Translations under genes and position numbers: made by a program
Assembly (NCBI GenBank): GCA_023053685.1
Contig: JALIGW010000001.1
Location: 154,277,466-154,341,465 of the forward strand
DNA length: 64,000 bases
Source: Diadophis punctatus similis
Lineage: Eukaryota; Chordata; Lepidosauria; Squamata; Dipsadidae
Reading direction: 5' to 3'
Part shown: piece after piece, positions 60,888-64,000 of the stretch
How positions within the stretch are numbered: the stretch's first letter is position 1
Layout of the letters: each line of letters opens with the position of its first letter
The notes under the pieces: generated by a model
What the model saw: the letters and a program-made list of their open reading frames with translations, nothing else
What the model was told of the DNA's origin: nothing
Databases searched by the model: none

Positions 60888-62911
60888 TCTCCATTGTGGG
60901 AGGAGCTAGCACTCAGGATGGGTTATCCTCGTCCATTCAGAATGAGGACCGAGTCTCAATTTTGACAGGATCCGCCTTGCCAGTACAACCCAGCATCGAC
61001 TCGGTCCTCAGACTGGACAGATGTGGCTAACATTGGCTCCTTTCCTGTTTGCTATTTTCACCAGTGCAAACTGACATATGGTTCTTGGACAAGCGTGAGT
61101 TATATTTCCAATGTCCTCAGCTACATCGAAGAGGACTGGGGGAGTTTGGCTACAGGACGTCGGCTCCTGCCGAGGCAGTGACTGCCGTACCTTTCGTGGC
61201 ATTGACTGAAAGGGGCTGTGGCCCAGTCTGCCACTCGAGCTTCACACTCGCCGGAATCACCGAGGAACTTCTTTGACAGGGGCCTCACGGCTCCAAGCTA
61301 TTTGGTGGCGCGGCAGTGATCTAGGGAGCATCGGCTCCTTTCTCCTGGCTTCTGGACTTTCGATCAGCCAGTTGAGGCGTCTGTGGGCGCCAAATCAGAA
61401 CGGACATTGTTCAGCGCCGTCGCAGGAGACTTAGCTCTCAGGCAACAAGACCACTTGGGGCCTTCCCCCTCCTTTCAATTTTGCCACTTTTATTGCCGCT
61501 GCACAGGTGACTGATTCCCATCTGCCCACTATTTGGCCAGGGGGAATAGGACTTCAGTTTCCGCAAGAGGAAGACACTCGCACAGTGTCCCTAACCAGAC
61601 GGTTAGCTGACTAGTGATCGTTTGGCTTCCTTCCATCAGCAACCCGGCCAGATATAAGCACAGGTGCCTCGACTATTCAGAGGTAGCTCGGGTCGGTGCT
61701 GGTGGTGAATTTGCCTGCCAAAACTGACAGCGACCATTGGGCGGCCATCTTAAAATAGTCTCAGCTGTCAGTCTGGGCTCCCAAGATGGCAGAATTCATG
61801 CCTGAGATGGACTATATTCTGGCTCCACAACTTTTCTTGGACAATGTCCAACGCCAGTAGTCGTCTCCCACCTCGGGGCCCGTGCCCTCTCTGGTGAACT
61901 ACAAATACTTTAATGTGGCATCCAAGATGGCTTATCTCCTGGCGGTCCCTTCGTTCGATGCCCCGGTGGTGGCGCTCCAATGCCATGCCGGGGGAGTCGG
62001 AGGAATTATTGTGACCAGAGGACAAGAGGATGGAACAGGCCCTCCTGAAGGCTCATCAGGCGGTGGCCTGGGCTGTACGAGCTTCGTTCTCAGCATCCTT
62101 CTTCGCCCGCACGTCACTCATATGGCTTCAACAGATCCAGGAGCAGATCCCTGCTTCAAACTTGCGAGCACAACTGGATCTCAACAAGGTCTTTGTGGCC
62201 ACTCAATTTTCAGCAGATGCCACCCTGCACGTGTCTCATTTCACCACCAAGGCTATCGCTGCTTCTGCAGTGGCCAGATGTATGCACTGGCTCTGCCAGG
62301 GGCTGGCTGACACCCACCACAAGTGGCACTTGGCCTCATCTTCCCTGCGAGGTCTGAACTTGTTTGGGGAGGCGCTGGATCCTATTTTAGTCGAATCCTG
62401 GGACCAAAGAAAGGTCCTCTTGTCTTTCTCCCGGAAGGGCAATTTTTGCCAATCCTCATATACCCGGTGGCCCTTTCAGTCACCTGACCAGGGTTTCAGC
62501 TTCTCCCGATCCCATGGTCAGTATGGGTCTAGACAGCACCAGGATAGATCCGGGAGGGGAGGCAGTTTAAGTGCCCATAACGGGCCGGAGGAGGCGGTTG
62601 AGCGGAGTGCTCTGAGTCTTCAAGAGTACTATCCTGACGTCATAGCTACCATCCAGGCCTCGCGGTGGCCTTCCACGGATCATATATATTCAGCAACATG
62701 GGCCAAGTTCTGTGAATGGTGCACTACTGAGGGCTGTTTGCCTCTGCACGTCCCGCTCCCTAAAATCCTCAAGTTTCTCCAACAGGGCTTACACAAAGGT
62801 CTTTCTCGAAATACCATCCGGCGGCAGGTAGTGGCTCTCTCGTCTGTACTGTCCTGCAGGCAATTTGAGTCCCTCTAAAAGGGGCTACCAGTACCCATCC
62901 CTCGGTGGTTC
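60888..62911 (+). mobile_element. DIRS-C: DIRS element lacking reverse transcriptase, 3'-truncated
   Basis: The left end TCTCCATTGTGGGAGGAGCT closely resembles the start of DIRS-A (TCTCCATAGTGGGTGGAGCT). A GC-rich leader follows, with an inverted motif GAGGACCGAGTC/GACTCGGTCCTC, then a gag core and the recombinase N-terminal region in one frame. RT and RNase H are deleted. The 3' part, including the recombinase catalytic domain and right repeat, is missing; sequence passes into an L2-type LINE near 62911. Confidence 0.88.
62030..62878 (+). pseudogene. DIRS-C gag-recombinase fusion frame (282 codons)
   Basis: Residues 1-140 match the DIRS-A gag core (MEQALLKAHQAVAWAVRASF against METTLQRGHQSAAWALKSAA; LNLFGEALDPILVE against QNLFGEPLNRILVE). 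After a Ser/Gly/Arg-rich stretch typical of the gag C-terminus, the frame passes without a stop into the recombinase core-binding domain (PDVIATIQASRWPSTDHIYS, WAKFCEWC, PKILKFLQQGLHKGLSRNTI). The whole RT/RNase H region is absent. The frame ends at 62878, before any catalytic residue. The first methionine lies inside the gag homology, so the true gag start was further upstream and the gag N-terminus is lost or frameshifted. Confidence 0.85.
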
Positions 62912-64000
62912 CAGGGGACTCAGGGCGGTGAACAGCCAAGTAAAAAACATTAAAATACATTTAAGCCAAGTAAAAAAAAACATTAAAATACATATTAAAA
63001 TAAAATATTCAATGTGGCCCTAATTTAATACAATTAAAATTTAGTAAAATCTTAAAATTTTAAAAAACCCAAAAACTTTTTCACGCCAGCCCGGCTTGAT
63101 AAAAATAATATGTCTTGAGGGCACCGCAGAAGGTGGACAGGTCGTGGATGGTTCTTAAGTCTGGAGGGAGCTGATTCCAGAGGGTGGGTGCTCCCACAGA
63201 GAAGGCCCTCCCCCTGGGCGTCACCAGCCTACACTGCTTGGCTGATGGCACCCTGAGGAGGCCCTCTCTGTGGGAGCGCACTGGTCGATGGGAGGCAGTT
63301 TGTGGCAGCAGGCAGTCTCGGAGATACCTAGGTCCAATGCCATGGAGCGCTTTAAAGGTAGTAACAAGCACCTTGAAGCGCACCCGGTAGACCACCGGAA
63401 GCCAGTGCAGCTCGCGCAGGAGGGGTGTTATATGGGAGCGCCAATTAGCCCCCGAAACCACCCGCGCGGCTGCATTCTGGATCAGTTGGAGCCTCCGGGT
63501 GCTCTTCATGGGGAGCCCCATGTAGAGAGCATTACAGTAGTCCAGACGCGACGTGACCAGGGCATGGGTGACTGTGCACAGGGAATCCCGATCCAGAAAG
63601 GGCCGCAACTGGCGTATCAGGTGGACCTGATAAAAGGCCGCCCTGGTCACAGCTGTCAGATGGTCCTCTAAGGACAGCTGTGGATCCAGGAGGACACCCA
63701 GATTGCGAGCCCTTTCGGCAGGGGCTAGAGACTCGCCCCCGATAGTCAGAGATGGAATCATCTGACTATATCGAGACGCTGGAAACCACAGCCACTCCAT
63801 CTTGGAAGGGTTGAGCCTGAGTCGGTTTCTCCCCATCCAGATCCGCACAGCTTCCAGGCACCGGGACATCACTTCAAGGGCATCATTGGGGTGGCCTGGG
63901 GTGGAAATGTACAGCTGTGTATCATCGGCGTACTGACGGTACTTCACCCAAAGCCACGGATGATCTCACCCAGCGGCTTCACATAGATTTTGAACAGAAG
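62912..64000 (-). pseudogene. L2-type LINE: RT C-terminal half and 3' UTR, continues past window end
   Basis: The minus-strand frame 63947-63081 (288 codons) is open: YRQYADDTQLYIS (RT catalytic motif), MGRNRLRLNPSKMEWLWF, LGVLLDPQLSLEDHL, ALVTSRLDYCNALYMGLP, LLRELHWLPVVYRVRFKVL and FSVGAPTLWNQLPPDLRTI, all standard for L2/CR1 LINEs. Upstream, to the window end, the frame LFKIYVKPLGEIIRGFG is in another register: one G is missing near 63947-63951, giving a stop. An AT-rich 3' UTR (63080-62912) ends in CACCGCCCTGAGTCC on the minus strand. Apart from that frameshift this copy is well preserved. Confidence 0.92.

Overview
This is AT-rich vertebrate DNA with no recognisable intact host gene. It is almost entirely transposable elements, their relics and microsatellites. 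The repeat mix points to a squamate reptile, most likely a snake: CR1-type LINEs whose 3' ends run into (ATTCT)n arrays (the AATAG satellite known to be amplified by snake LINEs), R4-clade LINEs with trinucleotide tails, L1, L2, tRNA-derived SINEs, many short hAT elements with 8-bp target duplications, a TA-flanked MITE, and DIRS tyrosine-recombinase retrotransposons. No database search was possible, so the species call is inference.

Layout. 1-5.2 kb: composite microsatellite, AT-rich spacer, a hammerhead-like relic and a 3' LINE fragment with an ATTCT tail. 6.5-6.9 kb: TA-flanked MITE. 8.96-9.94 kb: GC-rich foldback hAT element. 10.48-11.52 kb: internally deleted mini-DIRS (DIRS-B). 12.8-22.1 kb: a nest in which an R4 LINE (minus strand) is interrupted by an ATTCT-tailed LINE, itself interrupted by a complete DIRS element (DIRS-A, 14631-21122). 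23-32.6 kb: hAT and MITE elements, several nested. 33-34.9 kb: two inverted CR1-like LINE fragments and a SINE. 35-38.8 kb: three R4 copies with MITE and SINE insertions. 39.6-44.1 kb: two hAT elements and a decayed L1 interrupted by a CR1 LINE. 45-47 kb: dinucleotide arrays. 47.95-50.13 kb: 2.2-kb foldback hAT. 54.2-55.2 kb: L2-like fragment and a hAT element. 57.7 kb: TCC array. 58.4 kb: MITE. 59.7-60.84 kb: an unrecognised minus-strand reading frame with a partial upstream duplicate. 60.89-62.91 kb: a third DIRS (DIRS-C) whose gag and recombinase are fused by deletion of the reverse transcriptase. 62.9-64 kb: an L2-type LINE 3' half on the minus strand.

The most coherent system is DIRS-A. 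It has a gag-like ORF, an RT/RNase H/methyltransferase-like ORF and a tyrosine recombinase ORF in overlapping frames. These lie between near-identical inverted terminal repeats that carry a TATA box, with an internal complementary region that matches the joined ends of a circular intermediate. RT, RNase H and recombinase catalytic residues are present, and comparison with a second copy of the host LINE shows insertion without target-site duplication. DIRS-B and DIRS-C show two ways such elements shrink while keeping recombinase sequence.
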